NCBI RefSeq assembly: GCF_001553545.1
Contig: NZ_CP014227.1
Span: forward strand, 2,338,501-2,402,500
Direction of reading: 5' to 3'
Length of the DNA stretch: 64,000 nucleotides
From: Capnocytophaga haemolytica
GTDB taxonomy: Bacteria; Bacteroidota; Bacteroidia; Flavobacteriales; Flavobacteriaceae
Shown here: positions 35,401-44,665 of the stretch, in pieces
Layout: each line of letters starts with the position of its first letter
How positions within the stretch are numbered: the stretch's first letter is position 1
The notes under the pieces: model-generated
What the model saw: the letters and a program-made list of their open reading frames with translations, nothing else
Told to the model about the DNA's origin: nothing
Database searches by the model: none
Position numbers and translations under genes: made by a program

Positions 35401-36333
35401 GAGATTATTGAGAAGCACGCAGGGGTTATTGGTGCTTATCAAGACGATACCGAACAGACAGTCTTCTACTTTGAGCTACCTGTAAAGCACAATGACGAGA
35501 GGGTATTAGCTAAGTTCGAGACCGACGAAAATCTTGCACAAGCACCAGAGAAGTCCACCTCAACGCTTGATACTTCACGCTATGGCTTATTGCTGGTGGA
35601 TGACAACACCGACTTCCTCAGTTATCTTTATGAGGAGCTACGCCCACAGTTCAAGAGTGTGCTTAAAGCTGTCAATGGTGAGGAAGCCCTCCTACTACTG
35701 AAAACACATCAGCCTGACCTTATCATCTCGGATGTGATGATGCCTATAATGAACGGATACCAGCTTTGCAAAGAGGTGAAAGAACACTTGAGCATCAGCC
35801 ATATCCCTGTGGTACTTCTGACTGCTAAAAGCGACAATGAGAGTCAGAAGATAGGTTATAAACTCGGCGCTGACTTCTACTTAGCCAAACCTTTCGACAT
35901 AGAGCTATTGTTATCGGTAATCAGCAACTTACTGCGCCGAAAAGAGCTCATCAAGCAGCGCTACGAGCAAGAGCTACTCTTGCCATCGCCCGCACTTACC
36001 ACCATCAGCAATGCTGATGAGCAGTTTATGCTCAAGCTCACCGATATCATCAAATCGCACTACCATAACCCTGACTTTGGCGTAGCAATGATAGCTGAAC
36101 AGATAGCGATGAGCCGCGCCTCTATCTACAACAAGATGAAGCAGATTACGGGTATAGGCATCAGCGAGTATATCAACAAATACCGCATTGAGGTAGCCTG
36201 CGAGCTACTGCGTACCAGCGATCAACCCATCTCGGAGGTCGCTTTTGAGGTAGGCTTTTCTTCACAGAAGTATTTTAGTACTGCCTTCAAACAGGCTACG
36301 GGCAAAACGCCTACGGAATACCGAGCAATTTGA
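32446..36333 (+). CDS. Hybrid two-component sensor/regulator (HTCS) of the glycan locus
   Basis: 1295 residues joining a full signalling chain. After a signal peptide (about 1-29) come periplasmic beta-propeller repeats (GLSQTGVTAIVRDHKGTLWV, then NLWAGTVRDG and TVWIGTDGGG) and a Y_Y_Y-like domain (about 680-745). A membrane span (about 748-771) precedes a histidine kinase with FLTNVSHELRTPLTL (His near 801) and an ATPase domain with GSGIGLAYCKEI. A receiver follows (LLLVDDNTDFLSY, phospho-Asp near 1096 in IISDVMMP), then an AraC-type DNA-binding end (about 1195-1295). Such HTCS proteins sense oligosaccharides and switch on the adjacent SusC/D genes. The ATG at 32446 is chosen; an upstream TTG lacks a signal peptide. 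Confidence 0.95.
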   Translation: MKKYQLQTILYRTLAVLLALLPTDHSLATDYYFKRISIEHGLSQTGVTAIVRDHKGTLWVGTRQGINKVERNHVSKYTDDYIFHLYEDMQHHLWAVTQRGVLCYNAEKDGFEVKLSQYIHSVGATETGVLFGGYGALYLYRYRSKKIERLPLAKDVYAKKRECLITHICSIDKNTLLIGTENDGIYRYDLGTHQLKSFITELAQPLSALYVDTTKREIYYSVFQKGLYRHRITGERIAQYTSKNSALPNDIILDIKPYKGALWLATDGGGVSVFSPANATFRNIQHRASDTHSLPVNSITVLYEDPYHNLWAGTVRDGVFLFKETYIKTYSDSTLGSSGGLSERAVISIFEAADGTVWIGTDGGGINTFNPRTEQFTHHLKTYNDKVTSITDFNGTSLLVSLYGKGLFIYNPDSDAYTPFTIINPTVDYEECHSGFTPFAYKLSESTILITAKNNYFYDLKKHTFTRLHFQNTTEKSALKLMYKDATGHLLLSKGNTLYSLNTQEKQLSVYLVLPERSDINAVCHETSSNTFWIATSNGLYSYTPTTKKLKNVATNMFRQISYMQIDEQHRLWINASNLLFSYHIPDGKITIWDDSDGFLPNDMLTAYISPSASPYIYMGGVGGFVKINKDITSEEGTSPLLFLQKIEMNGKRYTAETFPKELPPYFDSLKISIGLNEKDLFRRILFRFKIKNNGQSSVVETYDNILDITLLSAGKYQIEVACMTGSGNWTAPVSLLSFEVLPAWWQRTSFYVILSLSILAIGAVGMWLYLQRKKQQLEWKIALHQQALNEDKIEFLTNVSHELRTPLTLIYAPLKRLLSSDESQSLPPQEKKQIEGAFRQAKTMKNIINWVLDYDRNTALSNQLSKSYTSLNHLIADCCKDFEQETENKHLLLDLDLEKTLPPIEIDAAKIRVVISNLLMNALKFSNEHSTIHLRSIYKENTARVQVENRGIGLSNIDSQKLFTRFERGKHPQSGSGIGLAYCKEIIEKHAGVIGAYQDDTEQTVFYFELPVKHNDERVLAKFETDENLAQAPEKSTSTLDTSRYGLLLVDDNTDFLSYLYEELRPQFKSVLKAVNGEEALLLLKTHQPDLIISDVMMPIMNGYQLCKEVKEHLSISHIPVVLLTAKSDNESQKIGYKLGADFYLAKPFDIELLLSVISNLLRRKELIKQRYEQELLLPSPALTTISNADEQFMLKLTDIIKSHYHNPDFGVAMIAEQIAMSRASIYNKMKQITGIGISEYINKYRIEVACELLRTSDQPISEVAFEVGFSSQKYFSTAFKQATGKTPTEYRAI

Positions 36334-36620
36334 GAATCCTATCCAAATAAGATAAGGCATCGACGGTGCTTATCTCCGTTGTGGGTTCGTTCTAAATCCG
36401 TATTGAATCCGATGAATGTACAAGTAGATTTCGGAGATCCTCTGGAAGTGAAAGCTGCAAGAACTGGTTTTTACATTTATAAACAATTTATTAACAATCC
36501 TTTAACTTATAATAGACGTTTTCGAACCTTTTTTAGATAATATTGAACCAGCGCAATTGGGTTTGTTTTGTACTTTTGGCACATCAAAACGATTCGAAAC
36601 AATCAAACAACCATCATTGT
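36334..36620. other. Control region between the HTCS and susC-like genes
   Basis: AT-rich spacer of 287 bp. TACTTTTG at 36571-36578 matches the -7 element, but no TTG lies at the right distance; a weak -33 with a regulator is the common form for HTCS-controlled promoters. The word aatccgtattga near 36396 also occurs near 19020. A weak inverted pair, GATAAG/CTTATC, lies near 36350-36374. Confidence 0.45.
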
Positions 36621-39600
36621 ATGAAAAGAAATCTATTTTTAGCAGTATTGCTGTTGTGCCTCAGTTGGGGGTATGCGCAACAGCGCACCATCAGCGGTAT
36701 TGTGTCGGATGCAAGTACCAAAGAACCCTTGATGGGGGCTTCGGTAGTGGTAAAAGGAAGTTCAAAGGGAGTGAGTACCGATATGAACGGGAAGTACTCC
36801 ATTGCTGTAGAGGTTGGTAAGACTTTGGAAGTGAGTTTTATAGGCTATACTACTAAAGCCATCAAAGTTACGGCTACAACTACCCAACTCAACGTAGCAC
36901 TCGCTGCTGACCAAGTAACGCTTGACGATGTGGTGATCGTGGGCTACGGTACGACTAAGAAACGCGACCTCGCGGGGGCTATCACCTCATTGAAAACAGA
37001 TGATGTGAAGGCGGGCGTGGTGGCGGATATGTCGCAGATGCTCAAGGGACGTGCCTCAGGGGTGCAAGTGCGACAGAACTCGCTCGAACCAGGAGGGAAG
37101 GTGTCCATCCGCGTGCGCGGTGCCTCATCGGTAAGTGCTGAGAACGAACCGCTGTACGTGATTGACGGGTTCCAGACGGATAATATGTCGCAAGTGAATG
37201 TGGACGACATTGAGTCCATAGAGATATTGAAAGATGCTTCCACTACGGCGATCTACGGGGCGCGTGGGGCGAATGGGGTGATCCTTATCACCACGAAGAA
37301 GGGCAAGGAAGGCACTTTCCACATTGAATACTCGAACCAGATGGCTTATAAGAAGATGTTTAACCCTTGGAAGCTGCTCGACGCAGGCGAAACCATTGCG
37401 CTGAGTCGCCGCCTCTACGAGCAAGACCCTGAGGCTAAGAGCAGTGAATGGACTGCTGAGCAGGCTCGTTACAGGGGCAAGGGCACTGATTGGCTCAAAG
37501 AGACTACACACGATGCTTTTACGGTGCTTCACCAGCTTTCCGTCAGTGGTGGCGGCGAGCGTTTGAGGGCTTTTCTATCAGCTAATTATTTGGAAGAACC
37601 TGGGATACTGCTCAACACAGACTACGACCGATACGGCGGTAGGCTGAACGTAGATTTCAAGGTGAGCAACAGGGTGCGCACGGGTGCTAACCTTAGTTTT
37701 TCGCATTCGAAGAAGCGTTTCTTGGATATGGGTACCAACTCATCGGATAAGAACATTATGTACCGTATATTCAATCTTGAACCTTGGAAGAACAAGGAGG
37801 GTTACGATGTTTTCGGACTGAAAGCGCGCCGACCAGGGGTGTTTGAGGAGATGAACGGCGCGCAACTGTACAATACCTTCAACACGCTGTACGCTACTGT
37901 TTTTACGGATATTGACCTGCTGCCATCGCTGATGTTCACAGGACGATACACTTACGCTTACGACCATCTGAAGACAGAGAAGTACTACGACACTTCCACC
38001 CTTATCGGAGGTCCGCGCAATGGTGAGGCATTTCTCAGCCACGAGGAGAACTCGAAGCATCAGGTAGAAGGGGTGCTTACCTTTCACCCTACGATTAATG
38101 ACCATCACGACTTTAAGCTCATCGGGGGTAGTTCGTACATCTACCAGCGCGGACAAGGCGATGAAGTGCAGGCTTACGGGTTTGCCTCCGACGTATTTTC
38201 ATTTAAGAATATGGGAGCTGCTGAGCATATCGACTGGATCGGTTCGGGCAATAATTCACTTACCAAAGCCTCTGCTTTTGGGCGTGTGGAGTATGTGCTC
38301 AATCACCGTTACATCTTCAATGCGTCGCTGCGTGCTGACGGTTCGTCGGTATTTGGGGCTGACTATCGCTGGGGGCTTTTCCCAGCAGGGTCGCTGGCTT
38401 GGAACTTAGGCGATGAGACTTTTATGGCTTTTGCACAGCCTACCTTCTCACGCATTAAGGTGCGCACCAGCTATGGGATGAGTGGTAACGATGGTATCCG
38501 CTTTGGGCTTTCGCAATACCAATACTCCGTACGCGATGTGCATATCGGTGGAGATGGTATCCAGAAAGGGATGTACCCATCCAACCCATATAACCCTCGT
38601 TTGCGTTGGGAAACTACTGCCCAATGGAACATAGGTGCTGATGTGGCAGCCTTTAAGAATCGGTTAGAGATCAGCTTTGATTACTACGTGAAGCACACCA
38701 AGGATTTGCTCAATCCCGACCCTATTCACCCATCAGGTGGCTTCCCTAACTACACCCCATCGGGCGGCAAAACCTTTGAATACACCGCTATGATGGTCAA
38801 TAACGGTGAGGTTGAGAATCGAGGGTTTGAATTTGTGGTTAAATCAACCAATATAGATAAAGGCGGCTTTGTGTGGAACACCGCACTGAACTTCTCGCAC
38901 AATAAGAGCAAGGTGCTCAAGCTCAACGACGGGCAACCGCGCTTTCAGTACATACGGCCGCACGGTTCTTATGATGAAAAGGAGTATATGATTCTCAAAG
39001 AAGGAGAGCCGCTGAGTGCGATCTATGGCTATGAGTTTGACGGCATTCTACAAGAGGGCGAAAAGTACGCGCCACAGCCTAACTCAGTGCCTGGCGACCC
39101 TAAGTTCAAAGACCTTAATGGCGATGGTGTGATCAACGAGAAAGACCGCAAGGTGCTTGGCACAGGTATCCCCAAGACGATCATAGGGCTTAACAACAGT
39201 TTTGCGTATAAAGATTTTGACTTAAATTTCTTCTTTGAGGCATCGCTTGGGGCTAAGATGCTGAACCTTACACGTATTTACTTAGAGGATAACAACCGCC
39301 TAAAAGATTCGCAAGCTCGCTGGACAAAAGGCGGACGTGTGATGCAAGATGCAGCAGGCAAAAACTATACAGTGCCAGGCAACCCTTCAAACGAGGTACC
39401 TCGCAAAGGTTACCAGCGCAACGCCGAAGTGAAATACGGTTCATACATCAATTCGCGCTTTGTGGAAGATGCCGATTTCTTAAAGCTCCGCAACATAGAG
39501 CTTGGCTACACAATGCTCGGTGAGAAATGGCATTTGAAAGGCATTAGTGCCATCCGTATGTCGGTCGGGGCACAGAATGTCTTTACCCTCACCAAGTACC

Positions 39601-39716
39601 AAGGCTTTGACCCCGACATCAGCAGCAATGGCAGCAGTGCTACTTCACAAGGATTAGACCTGAACTCTTATCCTGCTTACAGAACCATTAACTTCGGAGT
39701 AAAAATAACCTTTTAA
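36621..39716 (+). CDS. SusC/RagA-family TonB-dependent outer-membrane transporter
   Basis: 1031 residues. A signal peptide (1-18, ending GYAQ) is followed by a CarboxypepD_reg-like domain (RTISGIVSDASTKEPLMGAS, about 21-100), then the plug starting LDDVVIVGYGTTKKRDLAGA (TonB-box region), SIRVRGASSVSAENEPLYVI and the SusC signature IEILKDASTTAIYGARGANG, and a 22-strand barrel ending in TINFGVKITF. It imports oligosaccharides with its SusD partner using TonB energy. The ATG at 36621 begins the signal peptide; the in-frame TTG at 36543 is rejected. SusD follows after 12 bp. Confidence 0.96.
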   Translation: MKRNLFLAVLLLCLSWGYAQQRTISGIVSDASTKEPLMGASVVVKGSSKGVSTDMNGKYSIAVEVGKTLEVSFIGYTTKAIKVTATTTQLNVALAADQVTLDDVVIVGYGTTKKRDLAGAITSLKTDDVKAGVVADMSQMLKGRASGVQVRQNSLEPGGKVSIRVRGASSVSAENEPLYVIDGFQTDNMSQVNVDDIESIEILKDASTTAIYGARGANGVILITTKKGKEGTFHIEYSNQMAYKKMFNPWKLLDAGETIALSRRLYEQDPEAKSSEWTAEQARYRGKGTDWLKETTHDAFTVLHQLSVSGGGERLRAFLSANYLEEPGILLNTDYDRYGGRLNVDFKVSNRVRTGANLSFSHSKKRFLDMGTNSSDKNIMYRIFNLEPWKNKEGYDVFGLKARRPGVFEEMNGAQLYNTFNTLYATVFTDIDLLPSLMFTGRYTYAYDHLKTEKYYDTSTLIGGPRNGEAFLSHEENSKHQVEGVLTFHPTINDHHDFKLIGGSSYIYQRGQGDEVQAYGFASDVFSFKNMGAAEHIDWIGSGNNSLTKASAFGRVEYVLNHRYIFNASLRADGSSVFGADYRWGLFPAGSLAWNLGDETFMAFAQPTFSRIKVRTSYGMSGNDGIRFGLSQYQYSVRDVHIGGDGIQKGMYPSNPYNPRLRWETTAQWNIGADVAAFKNRLEISFDYYVKHTKDLLNPDPIHPSGGFPNYTPSGGKTFEYTAMMVNNGEVENRGFEFVVKSTNIDKGGFVWNTALNFSHNKSKVLKLNDGQPRFQYIRPHGSYDEKEYMILKEGEPLSAIYGYEFDGILQEGEKYAPQPNSVPGDPKFKDLNGDGVINEKDRKVLGTGIPKTIIGLNNSFAYKDFDLNFFFEASLGAKMLNLTRIYLEDNNRLKDSQARWTKGGRVMQDAAGKNYTVPGNPSNEVPRKGYQRNAEVKYGSYINSRFVEDADFLKLRNIELGYTMLGEKWHLKGISAIRMSVGAQNVFTLTKYQGFDPDISSNGSSATSQGLDLNSYPAYRTINFGVKITF

Positions 39717-39728
39717 AAAAGAAAGACG

Positions 39729-41387
39729 ATGAAAACGATTTACAAAATATATCCTCTTACAGTAGCATTAGCGGTTGCCTTTAGTTCGTGTGAGCTCAAT
39801 GAAGACCTCGAATCGGTATACACTACCCACAACGCTTATGTAACAGAGAAGAACGCCCAAGAGGGAGTCAATGGCATCTACCGCTACCTAAAAGGAGCTA
39901 ACCACCCAGCAACTTTCTACCTCAACGATCTGTGCACAGATGCTTGCTATAAGTCAGGCTCTGACTTTGAGATTTTCAACGATAACAACCTCGGCGGTTC
40001 GGTGGAGTTAGCCCGTGCTTACAACGGCAATTGGCAGATGATAGGCTGTGCCAATGTAGCCATTGACAATATCACCCTTATGGACGATGAGAAGTTCAAA
40101 CCCGTAGAGAAGAAAGAAGAACTATTGGCAGAAGCACACTTTATGCGCGCTTTTGCCTTCTATCAGCTCACCAATATTTTCTACGAAGTGCCGCTGATCA
40201 CCAATGGCTATTACGATGCGGCTGCCAACCCTACGTTGGCTACTATCGATGAACTTGATGCGCAGATAGAGAAAGACCTCCTCATTGCACTGAACACCCT
40301 TCCGCTGCAATGGGATGCCAGCAAGTACGAAGGTTCAGAAGGACGCCCTACCAAAGGAGCTACTTACGGCTACCTGATGCGCCTTTATATGCGCAAAGCA
40401 GGTCGCCTGAGCGAAGAAGGCAAGGATGCCACTGCCGCTTGGCAGGCTGCCCTTAACTATGCCGACCAGGTGATAGCCACGGGCAAATACAGTCTGCTGG
40501 CAAAGCCTGAAGATCCCTTTAACCCTCGTACTTACGAAGCGCGCAATAATGCAGAGATTATCTACGCAGTGCGCTCTACTGATAAATCACCTTCAGGAAG
40601 CTACGACTTAGCCTTGTATTTCACTCCTTGGCGCTACAATATGGGCTGGGATATCTTTAGCGTACCTTTGGAGCTTTATTGGAAATTCGACAAAGACGAT
40701 TTGCGCCTCAAGAACCTATTGGTAGGTGAATATCCCGATGTATACGACAAGGCAGGCATCAAATATCAAGCCCCCACCTTAGCACAAGTAGGAAGTTTGG
40801 ACAATGACAAGAGCAACCCCAAAGTGAAGGAATTGGGGCAGGTGTACACCAACAAGTACTTTTACGAAAAGTCGGGCACATACGACTATAATACACCCAA
40901 CAACCTCCCCCTCTTGCGCTACGCCGATGTGCTGCTGTGCAAAGCTGAAATTCTCAATGAGCTCAACGGTGTAAACCAGACCTCCATTGACCTTATCAAC
41001 CAGATACGCGAGCGGGCTTTTGGCAATAGTAATCACAACTACACCCTTACCTCTTTTACCACTAAGGAAGCCCTCCGCAGTGCTTTATGCGATGAACGCC
41101 TCTTTGAGCTCAACAACGAGGGTGTACGCCGCATAGACCTCATCCGTATGGGCTTGTGGAAAGACCGCTTAGATAGCTATATGGAGGCTATCAAAGAGAA
41201 AACCGAAAAGCAAGAACAAAATAGAGGCCTGACTAAAGGGTTCCTAAGCGCACAATGGAGTGTATACCCTAAATTCTCAAGCAATCCACTCAAGAAGTAC
41301 GACAAGCGTCGCTACTTCCCCATACCAAAGGTATACACCAGCAAATTCCCCAATTTAGAAAGTAACCGTTCTTTCAAAGAACAATAA
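39729..41387 (+). CDS. SusD/RagB-family glycan-binding lipoprotein
   Basis: 552 residues. A lipobox-type signal (VAFSSCELNED, Cys about 21) makes it a surface lipoprotein. The alpha-helical SusD fold is indicated by AEAHFMRAFAFYQLTNIF, GATYGYLMRLYMRKAG, RYADVLLCKAEILNELNG and LCDERLFELNNEGVRRIDLIR, all standard SusD signatures in order. It caps the SusC transporter and binds the incoming oligosaccharide. It is followed by the GH16-like lipoprotein gene after 8 bp. Confidence 0.95.
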   Translation: MKTIYKIYPLTVALAVAFSSCELNEDLESVYTTHNAYVTEKNAQEGVNGIYRYLKGANHPATFYLNDLCTDACYKSGSDFEIFNDNNLGGSVELARAYNGNWQMIGCANVAIDNITLMDDEKFKPVEKKEELLAEAHFMRAFAFYQLTNIFYEVPLITNGYYDAAANPTLATIDELDAQIEKDLLIALNTLPLQWDASKYEGSEGRPTKGATYGYLMRLYMRKAGRLSEEGKDATAAWQAALNYADQVIATGKYSLLAKPEDPFNPRTYEARNNAEIIYAVRSTDKSPSGSYDLALYFTPWRYNMGWDIFSVPLELYWKFDKDDLRLKNLLVGEYPDVYDKAGIKYQAPTLAQVGSLDNDKSNPKVKELGQVYTNKYFYEKSGTYDYNTPNNLPLLRYADVLLCKAEILNELNGVNQTSIDLINQIRERAFGNSNHNYTLTSFTTKEALRSALCDERLFELNNEGVRRIDLIRMGLWKDRLDSYMEAIKEKTEKQEQNRGLTKGFLSAQWSVYPKFSSNPLKKYDKRRYFPIPKVYTSKFPNLESNRSFKEQ

Positions 41388-41395
41388 TAAATAGT

Positions 41396-42895
41396 ATGAT
41401 GAAACTAAATAGCAAAGTATTATTCGTAGCCGCAGCCATACTCAGCAGTATAAGTTGTAGCAAAGGAGACTTAGACCAGCGCTTTAGCGACGACCCTCTA
41501 AGCAAAATCGACACACCCCGACAGGGCAATGTGCAGAAGAACAAGGAAAACAAATGGGACTTTACCTCTACCGAAGGTTGGGTAACTGCCAACCAAGGGG
41601 ATAATGCCAATAAGGACAATTCTTCTATTGAAGATTGTGTTGATTGTAGCGATAAGAAAGCATTGAAGATTTACACCCAGGCCAACACACACCAACGTCA
41701 AAAACTCAAAACCAAGAAGCGCTTTGGCGCAGGGCTTTACACTTGGCGCACTTACATCTCCGACTTAGGCATAGGCGAACGAGCCAGCATAGGTTCGTGG
41801 ATATGGAACAGCGATAAGCACGAGCTCGACTTCGAAGTAGGCTCAGGCACTTCCAAAGAACGCAAAGAATTGGGCTTAGCAGACGACGAGGTAATCGCCT
41901 ACATCACCAGCCAAGCCAACCCATATCTCCACCAAAAGGTAAGAATCAAAAAGAACGCTTGGCACACCTTTCAGATCGACTTGAAGATGATTGGCAGAAA
42001 CTACTTAGCCTCTTGGATGATCGATGGGGTAAAATACGCCGAACAGCAGCTCAAATTCGGACAAGAGTACCCATTCCATATCTTCTGCAGCACTGAGAAC
42101 CTCAAGTTCGTAGGCGATTCCACCCCTACTAAGGACAATTACGGACTTTGGGACTACGTAACCTATCAGCCTTACCCATACAGCATCGATCCAGCTGAGC
42201 CGTCCAAGCAACAGAACCCTATCGATGCTCCTGAGGAACCCGATGCAGGCAAAACCGTCAAATGGTTCTTCAACAGTATGCCTGCTGCTTGGAAAACGTG
42301 GACAAACGTAGGGGCTGATGGCGCTGCTTTTAACAAGATCGCAGGAGGCAAGTTAGTGCTCGGCGGCAATGGCTATTGCAAGACCTCTAAGATAGAATAC
42401 GCTTCGCAAGTAGGCTATGGCAAATACACTTGGGCGATGAGTTTCCCTGAGGTAAAGAAAGCCCTTAAATTCCAAGCAGGAGGTACTTTCTATTCAGAAG
42501 TGGGCGGCGAGAAAGCCATCACCATAATGGCTTGGTACGGACCTGAAGAAGAGCGTAAACGCTTAGGTGCCAAAGAGAACCAATTGCTGCTACGCGTATA
42601 CTCTGGCAACCCAAGCATAGAGTCGTATGTCGCTGTATTAGACCCTAATAAGGAGTACAGATTAGGCATTGAACTCAAGAATGAAGGAGGGGTTTACAAA
42701 ATCAGCTTCTTCCTCGATGACAAGTTAATCCCTAATACAAGCGTAACTGCCAACTATGGTGCCGATGCTGTGAAGTTTGCCTTTATCACTTCAATGGAAA
42801 CAAACCGCGGCTGGATGCCTGGCGAAGCGATAGGCAACAAACCTGACGACACCATCGAGGCAAAAGTAAACTATATAGAATATACCGCTTATTAA
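41396..42895 (+). CDS. Two-domain GH16/lectin-like lipoprotein
   Basis: 499 residues. Lipoprotein signal (LSSISCSKGD, Cys about 21). Two concanavalin-like beta-sandwich domains are apparent. Domain 1 (about 95-265) has GLYTWRTYISDLGIGERASI, HELDFEVGSG and WHTFQIDLKMIGRNYLASWM. Domain 2 (about 330-499) repeats the layout with YGKYTWAMSFPEV and YRLGIELKNEGGVYKISFF. Domain 1 has Glu143-Leu-Asp-Phe-Glu147, which fits the ExDxE catalytic motif of family GH16; domain 2 does not. It could be an endo-glycanase or a surface glycan-binding protein of the SusE type position. The family call is tentative. Confidence 0.65.
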   Translation: MMKLNSKVLFVAAAILSSISCSKGDLDQRFSDDPLSKIDTPRQGNVQKNKENKWDFTSTEGWVTANQGDNANKDNSSIEDCVDCSDKKALKIYTQANTHQRQKLKTKKRFGAGLYTWRTYISDLGIGERASIGSWIWNSDKHELDFEVGSGTSKERKELGLADDEVIAYITSQANPYLHQKVRIKKNAWHTFQIDLKMIGRNYLASWMIDGVKYAEQQLKFGQEYPFHIFCSTENLKFVGDSTPTKDNYGLWDYVTYQPYPYSIDPAEPSKQQNPIDAPEEPDAGKTVKWFFNSMPAAWKTWTNVGADGAAFNKIAGGKLVLGGNGYCKTSKIEYASQVGYGKYTWAMSFPEVKKALKFQAGGTFYSEVGGEKAITIMAWYGPEEERKRLGAKENQLLLRVYSGNPSIESYVAVLDPNKEYRLGIELKNEGGVYKISFFLDDKLIPNTSVTANYGADAVKFAFITSMETNRGWMPGEAIGNKPDDTIEAKVNYIEYTAY

Positions 42896-42937
42896 GCTAC
42901 CATTGTTTATCTATAAATGGCAAATTGATTTTTCTTT

Positions 42938-43190
42938 AGAAGAGTCTGTCCAAAGTTTTATGAATAATACCGTGTTACACAGGAGTTATCACAAACCTGA
43001 ATGCTGAAATATACACTATGAGGTTAAACAAACAAAATGTAGTTTATTTTTCTATTAAAGCAACATTTTACAGATTTAGAAGAAGCAGAAAAAGGGGAAA
43101 ATGAACCCCATGTGAACCCCACATGCTCCTCAACAGAATTTTTTTCTAATAACTAAAACTGAAATCATAAACTTTTGAACGGACTCTTCT
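42938..43190. mobile_element. MITE-like element with terminal inverted repeats
   Basis: A 253-bp segment bounded by about 24-bp imperfect inverted repeats: AGAAGAGTCTGTCCAAAG at the left (42938) and the complement of AGAAGAGTCCGTTCAAAAG at the right (to 43190), with homology continuing to TATGA. There is no coding capacity. The termini look like insertion-sequence ends, so this is probably a miniature transposable element or an IS remnant. No convincing target duplication is visible. It splits the glycan locus between the GH16-like and sulfotransferase genes. Inside, tgaacccca is directly repeated around 43102-43121. Confidence 0.65.
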
Positions 43191-43207
43191 ATTAAAATTT
43201 AACAACT

Positions 43208-44605
43208 ATGCTGCGAAGATTTCTCATCATAACACTCTGTGCTGCTACTATTATTGCCTGTCAGACCAAGGACGACAGCCTCTACGAAGGAGGCTTAGAA
43301 CGCTTTGAGGTAAGCCTCAGCCGTACCAACTTGCTGCGTGGAGAGGTGGCAATGCGCTTCTCAGCCCCTACTGAGTTCCAGATAGAGTACTGGGAGCGTG
43401 CCGATAGCGACCTTTCCTCACTACAACAAACCAATCACTACAAGGGCAATGGCGTAGTGCGCAAAACACTCCTATTCCTCAAACCTAACACAGAGTACGC
43501 TTGCCGTATCCGCTATGACAACGGACTGCTTTCGGACGTGAAGTACTTCAAGACTCAGCCCATACAGAGCATCACCCAAATGCCCAGCCTCAACACCGAT
43601 GAAATCAAGGAACCTCTCGCAGGCTATCTATTGTTCTACAATTGGCGTCCAGGCTATCTCTTCCTCTCCGACACCAAAGGCACAATCCTATGGTATGAGC
43701 CTGTGTCTGAGGGATTATCAGTAGCCAACTACGACGCTAAGACGCAGCATTTTTACCTGCTCACCACCCCCACTGGTGTTGATAAGTTCGCCTACAATAG
43801 CAACAAGGTCAAGGTAATAGACCTCTTTGGTAAAGTGCTATGGGAGACCGACCTCACTACACTTCCACAGATGAAAGGCAGAACAGCCCACCACGAGTGT
43901 CGCCCACTACCCGATGGAGGGGTGGCGTTGGTAACTTACGTAGACAAGCCTTTTGACCTTACGGCACGCGGAGGCACTGCCTCTGAGACCGTCAAAGGCG
44001 ATGGCTATGTGATTTTGGACAAGAACGGTAAGTTCGTCTCAGCGTGGGACTGCTTTGGCACACTTAACCCTGCCGATGACCCTGATATTATGAACACCAA
44101 AGGCGATTGGCTACACGCTAACTCCTTCAACTACGACAGCGAAGGCAATTACTATATGACCTTCAACGCACCAAGTGAGCTCTGGAAGATAGACGCCCGT
44201 ACGGGCAAAGTGCTGTACCGCGTGGGCAAGAAGGGCACGATTGTGCCGCCTGCAAGTGGCATTGCCAACGGTATGCACTGTGCCAACCCTCAAGCCCCTG
44301 ACGATGTGCTGGTACTCGATAACGCCAGAGCAGGTACCTCAATAGGCACGCGAGCCCTGCGCTATAAGGTCAATGCCACAAGCCAAACAGTTGAGGTTAC
44401 TCTCAACTGCGAAATCCCCAAAGAGATGAGCTCAGGCAACCGTAGCAACGTGCAACTATTCGGCAAGGATATGCTACTATTCGCCTCCACAGTGAAATCG
44501 TTGATACTCTTTACCGACCGTAGTCCAAAAGCGAAAATACTGCGCTCTATCAGCCTTGGTGAACCTTTCTACAGAGTGGAATACATCCCTGAGATTAGAT
44601 ATTAA
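43208..44605 (+). CDS. Aryl-sulfate sulfotransferase (ASST) family lipoprotein
   Basis: 465 residues. Lipoprotein signal (AATIIACQTK, Cys about 19), a fibronectin-like N-terminal domain (about 30-120; KPNTEYACRIRYDNG), and a beta-propeller with ASST motifs: TAHHECRPLPDGG (His228/229), GDWLHANSFNYD (His303) and NGMHCANPQ (His357). ASST enzymes move sulfate between phenolic sulfate esters and phenols through a sulfo-histidine, without PAPS. The assignment rests on these three histidine motifs and the propeller pattern; the donor and acceptor are unknown. It begins 18 bp after the MITE-like element and is 60 bp before the GH20 gene. Confidence 0.82.
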   Translation: MLRRFLIITLCAATIIACQTKDDSLYEGGLERFEVSLSRTNLLRGEVAMRFSAPTEFQIEYWERADSDLSSLQQTNHYKGNGVVRKTLLFLKPNTEYACRIRYDNGLLSDVKYFKTQPIQSITQMPSLNTDEIKEPLAGYLLFYNWRPGYLFLSDTKGTILWYEPVSEGLSVANYDAKTQHFYLLTTPTGVDKFAYNSNKVKVIDLFGKVLWETDLTTLPQMKGRTAHHECRPLPDGGVALVTYVDKPFDLTARGGTASETVKGDGYVILDKNGKFVSAWDCFGTLNPADDPDIMNTKGDWLHANSFNYDSEGNYYMTFNAPSELWKIDARTGKVLYRVGKKGTIVPPASGIANGMHCANPQAPDDVLVLDNARAGTSIGTRALRYKVNATSQTVEVTLNCEIPKEMSSGNRSNVQLFGKDMLLFASTVKSLILFTDRSPKAKILRSISLGEPFYRVEYIPEIRY

Positions 44606-44619
44606 GAGAGTAAAACTAT

Positions 44620-44645
44620 AATGAGACCCGAAAGCTGACACCTGA
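44620..44645. repeat. Single arm of the TCAG/CTGA repeat
   Basis: gaaagctgacacctgaat matches the right arm of the 20378-20473 hairpin (gaaagctgacagctgacacc, cctgaat). No complementary left arm is seen, so this copy is partial. It lies between the sulfotransferase and GH20 genes. Confidence 0.6.
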
Positions 44646-44665
44646 ATTTAAACCAATCATCAGAA

